Shown piece by piece: positions 8,262-17,753 of a DNA stretch of 64,000 nucleotides (positions within the stretch are counted from its first letter, which is position 1; every line of letters starts with the position of its first letter). Below the pieces are notes generated by a model. The model was not told the DNA's origin. It saw only the letters and a program-made list of their open reading frames with translations, and made no database searches. Made by a program: the position numbers and the translations under genes. The stretch comes from Phenylobacterium sp. CCH9-H3 (GTDB lineage Bacteria; Pseudomonadota; Alphaproteobacteria; Caulobacterales; Caulobacteraceae): positions 1-64,000 of the forward strand of contig NZ_LSJI01000025.1 in assembly GCF_001557235.1 (NCBI RefSeq). Direction: 5' to 3'.

Positions 8262-10763
8262 TCACGCCCCTGGAGGAGGAAGGTCGGCCGCGCAGAACCA
8301 GCACGCCTCCCCGATCGGGCTGCCTGGAGGCGTGCGGGGCGCCGGCGCCATATCCGACGCGAGGCGCGCCAGGGCGTCGCGATCCTCGTCGCCGATCAGG
8401 CGTGCCAGGCGCCGGTTGAAGGCCACGGCCTCGGGGGCGCCGGTCGCCGTGTCGAGCGAGGCGCCGAAGGCCTTGAGGTGCTGGTCGATCAGGCCCGCGA
8501 CGGTCGGCGAGAGGGCCTTGTCCCCCAGCGTGTCCACCAGGTTCCCCACCAGCCTCGCCTGTTGGCGTCGGCGGATCTCGGCGGCGCGCGGGGGTTCACC
8601 GGCCTGACCTTGCACGGCGCCGAACAGCCACGAGAGCAGTTCGCCGACGCTCACCTGGCCGGGATCGCGCCGGTGCTGCTCGAGCACGCGGTTCAGACGC
8701 GGCGCTTCCACCAGCTGGCGAAGCGTCAGATCCGAGGCGACGACGGCGACGGCGACGGGATCGAACACCGGCCCGCCCAGCGTCTCGAACACCTCGATCT
8801 CGAACTGCCGGTCCGGCGTGCCCGACTGGGCCTGCGACAGCAGCCCGACAAGCGCGTCCGAAACGTCCAGGCGCGCTGGCGACAACGTCTCGCCCAGCGC
8901 CTTCAGCGCCCGCCGCTGGTCCGCGGCCGGGATCGGCTCGGCTTGCTCTCGGCCGTCGCCATTGACGGCGTAGGCATAGTCCACCCCGCCCACCTGCTTC
9001 ACTACGGCGTCCACCTGATAGCGATGGAACAGGTAGATCGGCGCGAACACCCGGCGCAGGTCGGCGACCGCGGCGCCCTTGGGAATGTTGTTCAGCCCGA
9101 AGCGGTCGAGGGCGATCTTGCGGACCGCCAGCACGTCGGCCAGCCCCGCGACCGGATCGGACCCGTTGTCCCACTGGGTGCTGGCCGGATGCTCGTCGTC
9201 GGCGATGAAGCGCATACCCTGGGCCGTCGCCTCGCGGGCGATCCCGTCCAGATAGCGCGCCTCGTCGGCGCCCGGCGGGACCTGGCTGTAGAGCCACCGC
9301 ACCGAGAACCTGTCCCAGGCGCCCGCGCCGCGCACGTAGGCGTCGCTGAAGTCGAGCTTTCCGTTCCGCACGTGGATCAGCGGCGCGGGATAGTCGAGCG
9401 TCGAGGCGCGGCCGCCAAAGGTGCTGCCGGCGAAGTTGTGCGAAAAACCCAGCGCGTGGCCGGTCTCGTGCATGCCGAGCTGACGGATCCGGCTGAGGGC
9501 GATCTCCACCGGATCGTCCGGGCCGCCCTTGCCGGACTTGTCCGCGCCGACCAGCCCTTCGAAGATCAGCCGGTCCTGGCGGATCCGCAGCGAGCCCAGC
9601 TGCACCACGCCGCGCACGATCTCGCCGGTGCGCGGATCGACGATCGTCTGGCCGGTCGACCAGCCCCGCGTCTGCCGGTGGACCCAGTTTATGACGTTGT
9701 ACCGGGCGTCCATGGGGTCCGCGCCCTCGGGCAGCACTTCGACGCGGAAGGCGTCGATAAAGCCGGCGGCCTCGAAAGCCTGGTTCCACCATCCCGCCCC
9801 CTCGACCAAGGCGCTACGGATCGGCTCGGGCGCGGCGCGGTCGACGTAGAACACGATGGGCTTCTTCACCCGCGAGCGCGCCGCCGAGGGGTCCACCTTC
9901 TCGAGCCGAAACCGCCGCACCAGGCGATAGACGGACGGGGCGTCCAGGGCGGTGGCGTAGTCGTTGACAAGCACCTGCACCGAGGTGCCCGTGCGCGGGT
10001 CGTGCCGGCGTGGCTGGAACCCTGGACCGGGCAGCTTCACGAAGGAATGGTGGACCGTCAGGGTCACGGCGCGGGGATCGGGCGTGACGGCGCGGACCTC
10101 CGCGCCGGGCTCATCGCTGACGAAGGTCTGCACCGCCTCGAACTCGAGGTTCTCCGGAAACACGCCCACCCTGCCGGCGTCCGCGTAGCTGAGCGGCGCC
10201 GAGGCGCGGAACGTTCCCTGCCGCCGCGCCTTCAACCGCGCGGCGATGTCCAGGGTGTCCTGGGTCAGGAAGCTGGTGATGTCGATCAGCATGGCGCCGT
10301 CGGGCCCTTCCGCCGCAATGTCGCCGGCCCACAGGTTGGAGACGGCGAACGAGTGGCGAACCGCACGGGCCTCGTCGGCGTCGCCGTTGCCGGCCCGGAA
10401 GGTGGGGTTCTCCGCCTGCAGGATCACCCTGCGGCCGGCCCGGCGGAAGGCGACCACCAGCGCGCGGCCGCTCTCGGCCCGGTCAAGGCCGATGGGCGTC
10501 GAGCCCAGGCCCGTCGTGAGGCTGGCCTGATAGATGAACCGGCCCGAGACCCCCTCCGCATCGGGCGGCGGGAGGCGCAGGTGGATGCGGTTGGCCTTGC
10601 GGTCGACGAAGGCGCGAAGCAGGCCCTCGCGGACCTCGGCCCCGCCCGCGGCCTTGGCCCATTCGTCGCCGGCGGCCGGCGCGGCAAAGCCGGGCGCCGC
10701 GCCGCCCGATACCGCCGCCAGCATGAAGAGCGCCGCTATGCGCCCGAACCAACCCCCGCTCAT
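8262..10763 (-). CDS. Secreted zinc-dependent metalloprotease
   Basis: 833-residue exported protein with a signal peptide (about residues 1-27, cleavage near GFAA). It carries the metzincin-like zinc site HETGHALGFSH: H432, E433, H436 and H442, i.e. HExxHxxGxxH. The architecture, an N-terminal domain with RLPPPDA and RRHDPRTG followed by a long catalytic half, matches the DUF5117/DUF4953 zinc-dependent metalloprotease family common in Caulobacterales and Bacteroidota. Its substrates are not established. It would act in the periplasm or outside the cell. It converges on the P450 gene with seven bases between stops and stands alone, with no obvious operon partner. Confidence 0.88.
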   Translation of the reverse strand: MSGGWFGRIAALFMLAAVSGGAAPGFAAPAAGDEWAKAAGGAEVREGLLRAFVDRKANRIHLRLPPPDAEGVSGRFIYQASLTTGLGSTPIGLDRAESGRALVVAFRRAGRRVILQAENPTFRAGNGDADEARAVRHSFAVSNLWAGDIAAEGPDGAMLIDITSFLTQDTLDIAARLKARRQGTFRASAPLSYADAGRVGVFPENLEFEAVQTFVSDEPGAEVRAVTPDPRAVTLTVHHSFVKLPGPGFQPRRHDPRTGTSVQVLVNDYATALDAPSVYRLVRRFRLEKVDPSAARSRVKKPIVFYVDRAAPEPIRSALVEGAGWWNQAFEAAGFIDAFRVEVLPEGADPMDARYNVINWVHRQTRGWSTGQTIVDPRTGEIVRGVVQLGSLRIRQDRLIFEGLVGADKSGKGGPDDPVEIALSRIRQLGMHETGHALGFSHNFAGSTFGGRASTLDYPAPLIHVRNGKLDFSDAYVRGAGAWDRFSVRWLYSQVPPGADEARYLDGIAREATAQGMRFIADDEHPASTQWDNGSDPVAGLADVLAVRKIALDRFGLNNIPKGAAVADLRRVFAPIYLFHRYQVDAVVKQVGGVDYAYAVNGDGREQAEPIPAADQRRALKALGETLSPARLDVSDALVGLLSQAQSGTPDRQFEIEVFETLGGPVFDPVAVAVVASDLTLRQLVEAPRLNRVLEQHRRDPGQVSVGELLSWLFGAVQGQAGEPPRAAEIRRRQQARLVGNLVDTLGDKALSPTVAGLIDQHLKAFGASLDTATGAPEAVAFNRRLARLIGDEDRDALARLASDMAPAPRTPPGSPIGEACWFCAADLPPPGA

Positions 10764-10814
10764 GGCAACCCCTCGACCGTGATGTACGCAACTCTGCGGC
10801 TCGCCCCGCGCCCG

Positions 10815-11576
10815 TCAGGCCTGGAACTGGAAGCCATCGACCACGAAGTCCTGGCCGGTGATGAAGCAGGGCTCCGAGACCGCCAGGAACCGCACTAGCT
10901 GGGCGATGTCGGCCGGCGTCCCGACGCGCCGCAGGGCGATGCCGTCGCGGGCGATCCGGTCGCCGCGCTCGCGGATGACCGAATTGCCGTTCACCTCCGT
11001 CTGGATCAGCCCCGGGCAGATGGCGTTCACCAGGATGTCCGGCCCGAGTTCCTTCGCCAGCGCCCGGGTCATGCCCAGGATGCCGGCCTTCGCGGCGGCA
11101 TAGGCGAACCGGCTGACCGCCGCCGTGACCCCGCCGGAATGGGCGTTCAGCGACGACATGCTGATGATCCGGCCCGCGCCCTGCGCCAGCATGATGGGGG
11201 CAATGGCATGGACGTAGTTGAAGCAGCTCTTGAGGTTCGTGGCGATCGCCGCGTCGAACTCCGCCTCGGCGATCTCAAGGATGCCCTTCGGCTCTGACCG
11301 GCCGGCATTGTTGACCAGCACGTCCACCCGGCCGAACTGCCTATTGACCGCCGCCGCTATGGCCTGGGCGCGTCCGAAGTCGCCGACGTCGGCATGGTGA
11401 AGGGCGACCCGTCGCCCGGACGCCTCGATCTCCCGGGCGGTGGCCTTCATTTCGGATTCGAGCACGTCCACGAGCACCAGGTCCAACCCTGCGTCGGCGA
11501 GCGCCAGGGCGCAGGCGCGGCCTATGCCGCGCGCCCCGCCTGTCACCACCGCGACCCTCGCCTGTCCTTCGCCCAT
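10815..11576 (-). CDS. SDR-family NAD(P)-dependent oxidoreductase
   Basis: Classical short-chain dehydrogenase, 253 residues. Cofactor motif TGGARGIG (12-19), structural NNAG (89-92), and catalytic YAAAK with Y159 and K163. The SSLNAHSGG region supplies the catalytic serine. About four extra residues lie between the serine and tyrosine compared with the common spacing. The C-terminal FITGQDFVVDGF is the usual SDR ending. D37 at the end of strand beta-2 (LVLVDV) suggests NAD preference. Divergent from a LysR regulator that probably controls it. Substrate unknown: a secondary alcohol, sugar or hydroxyacid dehydrogenase are all possible. Confidence 0.88.
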   Translation of the reverse strand: MGEGQARVAVVTGGARGIGRACALALADAGLDLVLVDVLESEMKATAREIEASGRRVALHHADVGDFGRAQAIAAAVNRQFGRVDVLVNNAGRSEPKGILEIAEAEFDAAIATNLKSCFNYVHAIAPIMLAQGAGRIISMSSLNAHSGGVTAAVSRFAYAAAKAGILGMTRALAKELGPDILVNAICPGLIQTEVNGNSVIRERGDRIARDGIALRRVGTPADIAQLVRFLAVSEPCFITGQDFVVDGFQFQA

Positions 11577-11907
11577 CTGGCCGCCACAATAGTCAAACCG
11601 CAGGCAAGAGATTGCGCAATTCTACAGTGTTCGCAACGCGATATTCTTTTGAACACTTTGCATTAACTGGAGTTTTATCTTCAACAAGCTGCACTTGTCG
11701 GTTACAGCGGACGCGATGCGCCCGCTCCGACTACGGGATGAACGGCGAACTGGCGGCGCCTGGAAATTGAGCGCCCTTGCGCCAGCGGCGCCCAGGCCAG
11801 CGACCACATCTTCCGCGATTGCGTCGTTCGATATCGTGAACGTCGTTCTGCTTGATGAACATTCCGGCTTGTGAATAGGTTGTGACAAGGACGCCAGGGG
11901 GGTGGCC
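11577..11907. other. Divergent promoter region SDR/LysR
   Basis: 331 bases without a gene, AT-richer than its surroundings, especially 11610-11700. It should hold the SDR promoter on the left and the LysR promoter on the right. One symmetric site (11825-11842) is listed separately. I see no small coding frame with family features. Confidence 0.6.
11825..11842. promoter_or_regulatory. Palindrome CGTTC-N8-GAACG
   Basis: CGTTC (11825-11829), 8-base spacer, GAACG (11838-11842), about 66 bases before the LysR start. It fits a LysR-type T-N11-A box, and its core also resembles sites bound by IclR-family regulators. The same half-sites and spacing recur in front of the IclR gene at 18215-18232. Confidence 0.45.
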
Positions 11908-12828
11908 ATGACGCTTGAGCAACTTCGGATCTTCGTCTGCGTCGCCGAGCGCTTGAACATGACCCGGGCGGCCGAGGCCCTGCACATCACCCAGTCGGGC
12001 GTCAGCGCCTCGATCAGCGCGCTTGAAAACGCCTACGGCACGCCACTCTTCGACAGGGTCGGCCGGCGGATCGAGTTGTCGGCGGCCGGCCAGGCGTTTC
12101 TGGTGGAGGCGGAAAAGGTCCTCAGCCAAGTGCGCGCTGCGCAGCGGACCCTCTCGGACCTAAGCAACCTGCGTCGCGGAACGGTCTCGATCTGCGCCAG
12201 CCAGACGATTGGCAACTACTGGCTGCCCCCGCTGCTGGCGGACTTCCACGACCGCTTCCCTCACCTCGCCGTCGACCTGCACATCGCCAACACCGCCGCG
12301 GTCGGACGCATGGTCCGGGAGGGCGAGGCCGACCTCGGCTTCGTGGAGGGCGGATTTTCTGATCCGGCGCTGGTCTCGGCCGAGGTCGAGGGTGATCGGC
12401 TCTGCGTCTTCGTCCCGCCCGGACACGCCTGGGCCGCCAGGCGCCCGACCGCCGAAGGCCTGCTGCGCGGCGGATGGGTGCTCCGCGAGGATGGCTCGGG
12501 GACGCGTTCGGAATTCCTCCGCGCGCTGGAGGCGATGGGGCTGGACGGCGGAGACCTCGAGATCCGCATGGAGTTGCCCACCAACGAGTCGGTGCGCTCC
12601 GCGGTCATGGCCGGCGCGGGCCCCGGCGCCCTGTCCGACCTGGTCGTCCGCGAGTGGCTTCAGAGCGGCGCGCTCGTCCGGGTGCCGCTCGACCTGCCCC
12701 GCCGCCCGTTTCGCCTGCTCCAGCACAGCGAACGCCGGCTCAGCCGCGCCGCCGAGATGTTCGTGAAAGCCCTCCCCGCCCCGCGGCGGCTGGATTCCGC
12801 GGGGCTGCGCCTGGTGGCGGGCGCCTGA
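11908..12828 (+). CDS. LysR-family transcriptional regulator
   Basis: 306-residue LTTR. The N-terminal winged HTH reads MTLEQLRIFVCVAERLNMTR, then AAEALHITQSGVSASISALE, then an effector-binding domain with two alpha/beta lobes (strand RGTVSICASQTIGNYWLPPL opens it). I chose the ATG at 11908 because an AGGGGG box is well spaced ahead of it; a GTG two codons earlier (11902) is possible. The effector domain resembles CysB/CbbR-like members, but I cannot name the inducer. It is divergent from the SDR gene, the normal arrangement for a LysR target. Confidence 0.9.
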   Translation: MTLEQLRIFVCVAERLNMTRAAEALHITQSGVSASISALENAYGTPLFDRVGRRIELSAAGQAFLVEAEKVLSQVRAAQRTLSDLSNLRRGTVSICASQTIGNYWLPPLLADFHDRFPHLAVDLHIANTAAVGRMVREGEADLGFVEGGFSDPALVSAEVEGDRLCVFVPPGHAWAARRPTAEGLLRGGWVLREDGSGTRSEFLRALEAMGLDGGDLEIRMELPTNESVRSAVMAGAGPGALSDLVVREWLQSGALVRVPLDLPRRPFRLLQHSERRLSRAAEMFVKALPAPRRLDSAGLRLVAGA

Positions 12829-12840
12829 GCCGCCGCGGCG

Positions 12841-14610
12841 TCAGAACTGCCGCACGGCCACGGCGGCCGCGTCCGGCCGGCGCGTATCGGCGGCGCCGTA
12901 CATGACGCCGTCAGGGCCGATCATGATCGACTGGGTGCTCCCGAGAATCTGCGAGCGTTCGACCTTGTGCCCCTTGGCGATGAGGCCGGCGACCTGGTCT
13001 TCGGGGATCGATTCCTCGAGCTGCAGCGGCCCGTCGATCCCCGCCTGGTAAATCCTCGGGCGCTGGGCCGCCTCGGCTACGTTCAGCCTGAAGTCGATCA
13101 CGTTCATCAGCATCTGCACCATGGTGCCGATGATCGTGCCGCCGCCCGGTGTGCCGGTGGCGACCCAGGGCTTGCCGTCCTTGAATACGATCACCGGCGA
13201 GATGGTCGATTGGGCGCGCTTGCCGGGTTCGATCTTGTTCCCGAGGCTCGTCGGGCGGGGATTCCAGTCGAAGTTGCCGAGCGAGTTGTTCAGCAGGAAG
13301 CCCGTTCCCGGCGCGACCACGTGAGCGCCGAACGAAGCGGTGAGCGTATAGGTGTTTGACACCACGTTCCCATCCTTGTCGGCGATGGAAAAGTGGGTCG
13401 TGTCCGGGCTCTCGTAGGGGTGCGGATCGAGGGCGGGCAGCGTCTTGCTGTCCAGCGAGCGGTACATGGAGATGAGCTTGGCCCGCTCCTTAGCGAATTC
13501 CTTGCTGGCGATTCCCGTCGCCGGCGTCTTCCACTGCGGGCCGCCGCCGGAATAGCGGCGATCCATCGTCACGATCTTCAGCGTCTCGGCCACCAGGTGC
13601 ATGGTCGCCACGTTGCCGGCCCCCATCTCGCTGACCGGGAACTGCTCGATGATGTTCATGGCCTCGGCGACGCTTGAGGCGGCCGAGGTGGGCGGCATGT
13701 AGGCGATCCGGTGGCCGCGATAGTCCGACCAGATCGGCTCCAGGACGTTGGCGCGATAGGCGGCCAGGTCCTGCAGGGTGATGATGCCGCCGCCGGCCTT
13801 GATCCCCGCCACCAGCCGCTCGGCCACTGGCCCCTTGTAGAAGCCGTCGGCGCCGCGCGACTGGATGTGTTTCAGGGTCCAGACCAGGTCGGGATTGCGG
13901 AAGACCTCGCCCGGCTTGTAGGCCGAGCCGTCCTTCTTGAAATAGACCTTGAACGCCCCGCCCGGATCCTTGGCCATCGCCGCCTGGCGCTGGGCCAGGG
14001 CGGTCGCTTCGTCGTCGCTCATGACGACGCCCTTGGCGGCCAGGTCGATGGTGGGCTGGATCAGCTTGGCCCACGGCAGCTTCCCGTACCGCCTGTGCGC
14101 TTCCCAGAGCCCGGCCACGGTGCCCGGGACGGTCACGCCCTTCATGGACTGGACCTTTTCGCCCGAGACCCGGCCGTCGGCCCCGAGCAGGAAGTCCGGC
14201 GTCACCCCGAGAGGCGCCTGGCCGTAGTACTCGATCGCGATCGTCTTCGCGCTGGCGGCGTCATGGATCAGCATGTAGCCGCCGCCGCCGATGTTGCCGG
14301 CCCGCGGCAGCGTCAGGGTCTCGGCGATCCCCACCGCCACGGCGGCGTCCACGGCGTTGCCCCCCTTGGCCAGGATGTCGGCGCCGATCCGCGAGGCGAT
14401 CTTGTTCTGCGAGACCACCATCCCGTCACGTCCGATCACCGGGTGGTGGATGGACCGGTAGCCGATCAGGTCGCCGCCGGTCTGGGCCAGGGCGCGGGCC
14501 GCCGAGGGCGGTCCCTCGTCCTGCGCCCATGCGGGCGGCGCGACGGCGACCGAGACCGCCAGGACACTGGCGAGGGCGACGTTGAAGGCGCCGCGGACGA
14601 CTTTACTCAT
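12841..14610 (-). CDS. ggt: Gamma-glutamyltransferase (glutathione hydrolase)
   Basis: N-terminal nucleophile hydrolase that removes gamma-glutamyl groups from glutathione and related peptides in the periplasm. 589 residues with a signal peptide ending near AWAQ. The self-processing site is visible: DTTHFSIADKDGNVVSNTYT, with T404 as the nucleophile and new N-terminus of the small subunit. GTPGGGTIIGTMVQ is the conserved oxyanion/glycine stretch, and NNSLGNFDW is also family-typical. Length matches GGT. It converges on the LysR gene and follows a large TonB receptor on the same strand, separated by a strong terminator hairpin. Physiologically it fits peptide/glutathione scavenging together with the nearby amidohydrolases. 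Confidence 0.94.
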   Translation of the reverse strand: MSKVVRGAFNVALASVLAVSVAVAPPAWAQDEGPPSAARALAQTGGDLIGYRSIHHPVIGRDGMVVSQNKIASRIGADILAKGGNAVDAAVAVGIAETLTLPRAGNIGGGGYMLIHDAASAKTIAIEYYGQAPLGVTPDFLLGADGRVSGEKVQSMKGVTVPGTVAGLWEAHRRYGKLPWAKLIQPTIDLAAKGVVMSDDEATALAQRQAAMAKDPGGAFKVYFKKDGSAYKPGEVFRNPDLVWTLKHIQSRGADGFYKGPVAERLVAGIKAGGGIITLQDLAAYRANVLEPIWSDYRGHRIAYMPPTSAASSVAEAMNIIEQFPVSEMGAGNVATMHLVAETLKIVTMDRRYSGGGPQWKTPATGIASKEFAKERAKLISMYRSLDSKTLPALDPHPYESPDTTHFSIADKDGNVVSNTYTLTASFGAHVVAPGTGFLLNNSLGNFDWNPRPTSLGNKIEPGKRAQSTISPVIVFKDGKPWVATGTPGGGTIIGTMVQMLMNVIDFRLNVAEAAQRPRIYQAGIDGPLQLEESIPEDQVAGLIAKGHKVERSQILGSTQSIMIGPDGVMYGAADTRRPDAAAVAVRQF

Positions 14611-14625
14611 GACTGTTTCCCCACA

Positions 14626-14656
14626 GAAAAGCCCCTCCCGCGTGGCGGGAGGGGCT
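14626..14656 (-). terminator. Rho-independent terminator after TonB receptor
   Basis: Read on the minus strand: AGCCCCTCCCGC, 3-base loop, GCGGGAGGGGCT (14656 to 14630), then TTTT. A perfect 12-bp stem with a short U-tract, located 14 bases past the stop of the receptor gene and 16 bases before the ggt start. It should end most receptor transcripts, so ggt would depend on read-through or its own promoter. Confidence 0.85.
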
Positions 14657-14669
14657 CTGGCCGTCCGGC

Positions 14670-17600
14670 TTAGAAGCTCTTGCGGATGTTGAAGTAGAGG
14701 TACCGGCCGTAGGGGTTGTAGACCGAGGCCTGATAGCCGTCGGGCGTCAGCGGCGGGTCCTTGTCGAAGACGTTGCGTGCGCCGATCAGGATGCGGGTGT
14801 CCTTGATGTACCGGTTGCCCTCTTCGAAGGTGTAGGAGAGCGAGACATTGTGCACCCAGGTGTCCGGCACCTTGTAGAACCCGCCCGCGGCATAGGTCAG
14901 CCCGGTGGAGTAGAACTTGCCCGTGTAGGTCGTGAACCAGTTGGCCGTGAAATTGCCGTAGCGCCAGTTCAGCGACCCGCTACCGCGCCACTCGGGCGTG
15001 CCGTTCTGGCCGACGATGTCCTGGCCGCCGGTGATGATCGTGCCGGCGTTGATCTGGCCCGCCGCCCGCGCCTCGAGCAGCGCGGCCAGGCCTTCGGTCG
15101 GGGACTGGTAGAGCTTGTCCAGGCGGGCCACGTTCACGTCGAAGGTGAAGTCGCCGAAGGTGTCGGTGGTCAGCCGATAGTTGACGCCGACGTCGACGCC
15201 CTGGGCCACCTGCGGCAGCTGGTTGACGTACTTGTCGTCCGCATACTCCACGAAGCCGACGGGCGTCAGGCCCGTGCCAGCGAACACGGCGATGTTGTCG
15301 GGCGTCGGCGGCAGGCGGTGGACCGCCGGGTTCGACGAGCCCTGCAGACGCATCAGATAGTCGAGGATCACCGCGTTGCCCTCGCCGAACAGGCCGACGA
15401 TGCCCTTCTGTTTGATCTTCCAGACGTCGACGGTGAAGATCAGGCGGCCCATCTCCGGCGGCAGGAATTCCGGCTGGAAGACGATGCCGTAGGACAGGTT
15501 TTCCGACGTCTCCGGCTTCAGGTCCGGGTTGCCGGCGCGCACGGCGCGGGTGGTCCGCGACTGGGTGCACTGAGTAAAGCTGGTGATCCGGCCGGCGCGC
15601 AGGTCGGCCTCGCAGAAGTAGTAGTCCTGGCGGTTGTTCGTGCGGCTGACCTGGCTGACGTTGATCTGCTCCAGGTTCGGCGCCTTGAAGCCCTTGGACC
15701 AGGATCCGCGCAGCCGGAAGCCGGGGATGATGTCCCAGGCGGCCGCCACCTTCGGCTTCGCCACGCTGCCGACGTCGCTGTAGTCCTCGGCGCGCCCGGC
15801 GAGCTGCATTTCAAACCGATCGACGAACGGGATGTTCATCTCCGGCGAGACCAGGGGGATGGCAAGCTCGGCATAGGCCGACATCACCGTCCGATGACCG
15901 CTCACGTCCGGCGACACCGAGGTGCCGGGGATATTGCTGAGCGCGACGGCGCCCCCGACGATCGGGCCGGTGATCGCGTCGATGTACGGGATGGTCCCGT
16001 CGACGTTGTCGTCGCGATTGTCGCGATAGGTCTCGCGCCGCACCTCGACGCCCGCCGCGACCCCGATGTCGCCCGCCCACATCGAGAGCAGATCCGGGCG
16101 GTTCACCTTGAAGTCCCAGAGGGCGAGCGTGGTCTTGTTCGAGCGGGTGATCGGGATGAGCAGCCCAGCAAGCGCCGCCGCGTTCGACGGCGTCTGGTCG
16201 CCCCCGGTGGTCAGGTTCGACGTGCCGATGCCGTTGAAGGGATTGTAGGCGTCGGGTGTCGTGCGGTTGACCGCCGCCGAGAAGGCCGTGCCGTCCAGGG
16301 CGTACGAGAGGTCGTCCACCGTCGCTTCCGAGTAGAGGGCGGCGGTCTCCCAATTGAAGCCGAACTTCTTGCCCTTGAACCCACCCAGCACCCGATACTG
16401 GTCGTTGGTCACGATGACCTGCGACGGGCCAAGGTCCAGAAGGCCGTAGGCGTTGAAGGTCAGCCGCAGACCGCTGGCGGGCACACCCACCAGGTTCGGA
16501 AGGCGGTTGGGGTTCGGCTGGCCATTCGCGAGGGTCGCGGCGCCGAAGGGGTTATAGTAGGCGTTTGGTCCGATGGAGATGGTCGGCGAGGTGGTGACGC
16601 CCTGGCTGCCAGCGACGTTGCCCTCAGTGCGGGCATGATAGTAGCCCGCCTCGCCGAAGAAGGTCACGTCCTCGGTGATGTCGTAGTGCCCGGTCAGGAA
16701 CAGGTTGGTCCGGTCCGCTTGCGGGATGACCGACGACTTGCTCGAAGCCAGGTTGTCGACGCGGAAGGCGCGATCCGTCGTCGTATTGATGGCGCCCGGC
16801 ACGATGCAGAGGCCCGGGCTCACGGTCACCGTGCAGCTTACGGACTGCGGCGAGAAGTGGAAGATGCCGGTGGAGCCCGTGATCGCCGTCGTACCCTGGC
16901 GGATCGCGCTCGTCACGCCCGCCGCCTGGAAGGCGCCGAAGCCGGTCACGGTGGAACGGGTGTCGAGGCTGACCGTGTTGGCGAATTCCGTGCCGGCGAA
17001 CAGCGGCCGGCGGTCGGACATGGATGTGTAGTCCTGGTCCGAGGCGAGCAGGGCCGAGCGCTTCTCCAGCGAGCCGAAGAGGGTGATGTTGCCGCGGCCG
17101 TCCTGGAAGTTGTCGCCGAACAGGCCCGTGAGCCGGCCTTCACGCAGGTTCGTCCCCGGCGCCGTGCCGTACTGGAACTCCAGCTGGCCGCCGTCGACGT
17201 CGTCCCGCAGGACGGTGTTGATCACCCCGGCCACCGCGTCGGTGCCGTAGATGGCGGCCGCGCCGTCGCGCAGCACTTCGATGCTGCGCAGGCCCGCCAC
17301 CGGGATGGCGTTGGTGTTGTAGGTGAAGGTGGGCACCAGGGACTCGGCCTGGGTCGTCGGGTGGTAGACCGTCCGGCGGCCGTTGATCAGCACCAGGGTG
17401 TTGCCGGCGCCGAGGTTTCGCAGGCTGACGGAGTTCACGTCGCCGCGCGCCGAGTTGGACGAGCCCGGCAGGAAGCTCGAGTTGAACGTCACGTTGCCGG
17501 CCTGCGGGATGGTCCGGAACAGTTCGTCGCCCGAGCCGGCCGCCGTCGCCTGGATCTGGGTCGCGTCCACCACCGTCACCGGCAGCGCCGCCGTCACCTT

Positions 17601-17753
17601 GGAGCCCTGGATCTGGGAGCCGACCACGACGATCTCGTCGACGGTCTGCGCTTCGGCGCCGTCCTGCGCCCAGCCGGGCGTCGCCAGCCCGAACGCGCAC
17701 AACGCGCTGGTGGCGAGCAGTGCGGACCGGCCGCGCAACCCCTTCCCGATCAT
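14670..17753 (-). CDS. TonB-dependent receptor (large, substrate unknown)
   Basis: 1027-residue outer-membrane receptor. Signal peptide to about residue 29 (GWAQ), TonB box region VDEIVVVGSQ, plug motifs NSVSLRNLGAGNTLVLINGR and EVLRDGAAAIYGTDAVAGVI, a long barrel, and the terminal strand YLYFNIRKSF with C-terminal phenylalanine. No STN signalling domain. The plug wording (LRNLGAGNTLVLINGRR) is that of the large Caulobacter/Sphingomonas receptor group associated with peptides or plant and glycan compounds. The substrate cannot be read from sequence. Divergent from an IclR regulator 491 bases away and followed by ggt, which hints at peptide or glutathione-like substrates. Confidence 0.92.
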   Translation of the reverse strand: MIGKGLRGRSALLATSALCAFGLATPGWAQDGAEAQTVDEIVVVGSQIQGSKVTAALPVTVVDATQIQATAAGSGDELFRTIPQAGNVTFNSSFLPGSSNSARGDVNSVSLRNLGAGNTLVLINGRRTVYHPTTQAESLVPTFTYNTNAIPVAGLRSIEVLRDGAAAIYGTDAVAGVINTVLRDDVDGGQLEFQYGTAPGTNLREGRLTGLFGDNFQDGRGNITLFGSLEKRSALLASDQDYTSMSDRRPLFAGTEFANTVSLDTRSTVTGFGAFQAAGVTSAIRQGTTAITGSTGIFHFSPQSVSCTVTVSPGLCIVPGAINTTTDRAFRVDNLASSKSSVIPQADRTNLFLTGHYDITEDVTFFGEAGYYHARTEGNVAGSQGVTTSPTISIGPNAYYNPFGAATLANGQPNPNRLPNLVGVPASGLRLTFNAYGLLDLGPSQVIVTNDQYRVLGGFKGKKFGFNWETAALYSEATVDDLSYALDGTAFSAAVNRTTPDAYNPFNGIGTSNLTTGGDQTPSNAAALAGLLIPITRSNKTTLALWDFKVNRPDLLSMWAGDIGVAAGVEVRRETYRDNRDDNVDGTIPYIDAITGPIVGGAVALSNIPGTSVSPDVSGHRTVMSAYAELAIPLVSPEMNIPFVDRFEMQLAGRAEDYSDVGSVAKPKVAAAWDIIPGFRLRGSWSKGFKAPNLEQINVSQVSRTNNRQDYYFCEADLRAGRITSFTQCTQSRTTRAVRAGNPDLKPETSENLSYGIVFQPEFLPPEMGRLIFTVDVWKIKQKGIVGLFGEGNAVILDYLMRLQGSSNPAVHRLPPTPDNIAVFAGTGLTPVGFVEYADDKYVNQLPQVAQGVDVGVNYRLTTDTFGDFTFDVNVARLDKLYQSPTEGLAALLEARAAGQINAGTIITGGQDIVGQNGTPEWRGSGSLNWRYGNFTANWFTTYTGKFYSTGLTYAAGGFYKVPDTWVHNVSLSYTFEEGNRYIKDTRILIGARNVFDKDPPLTPDGYQASVYNPYGRYLYFNIRKSF

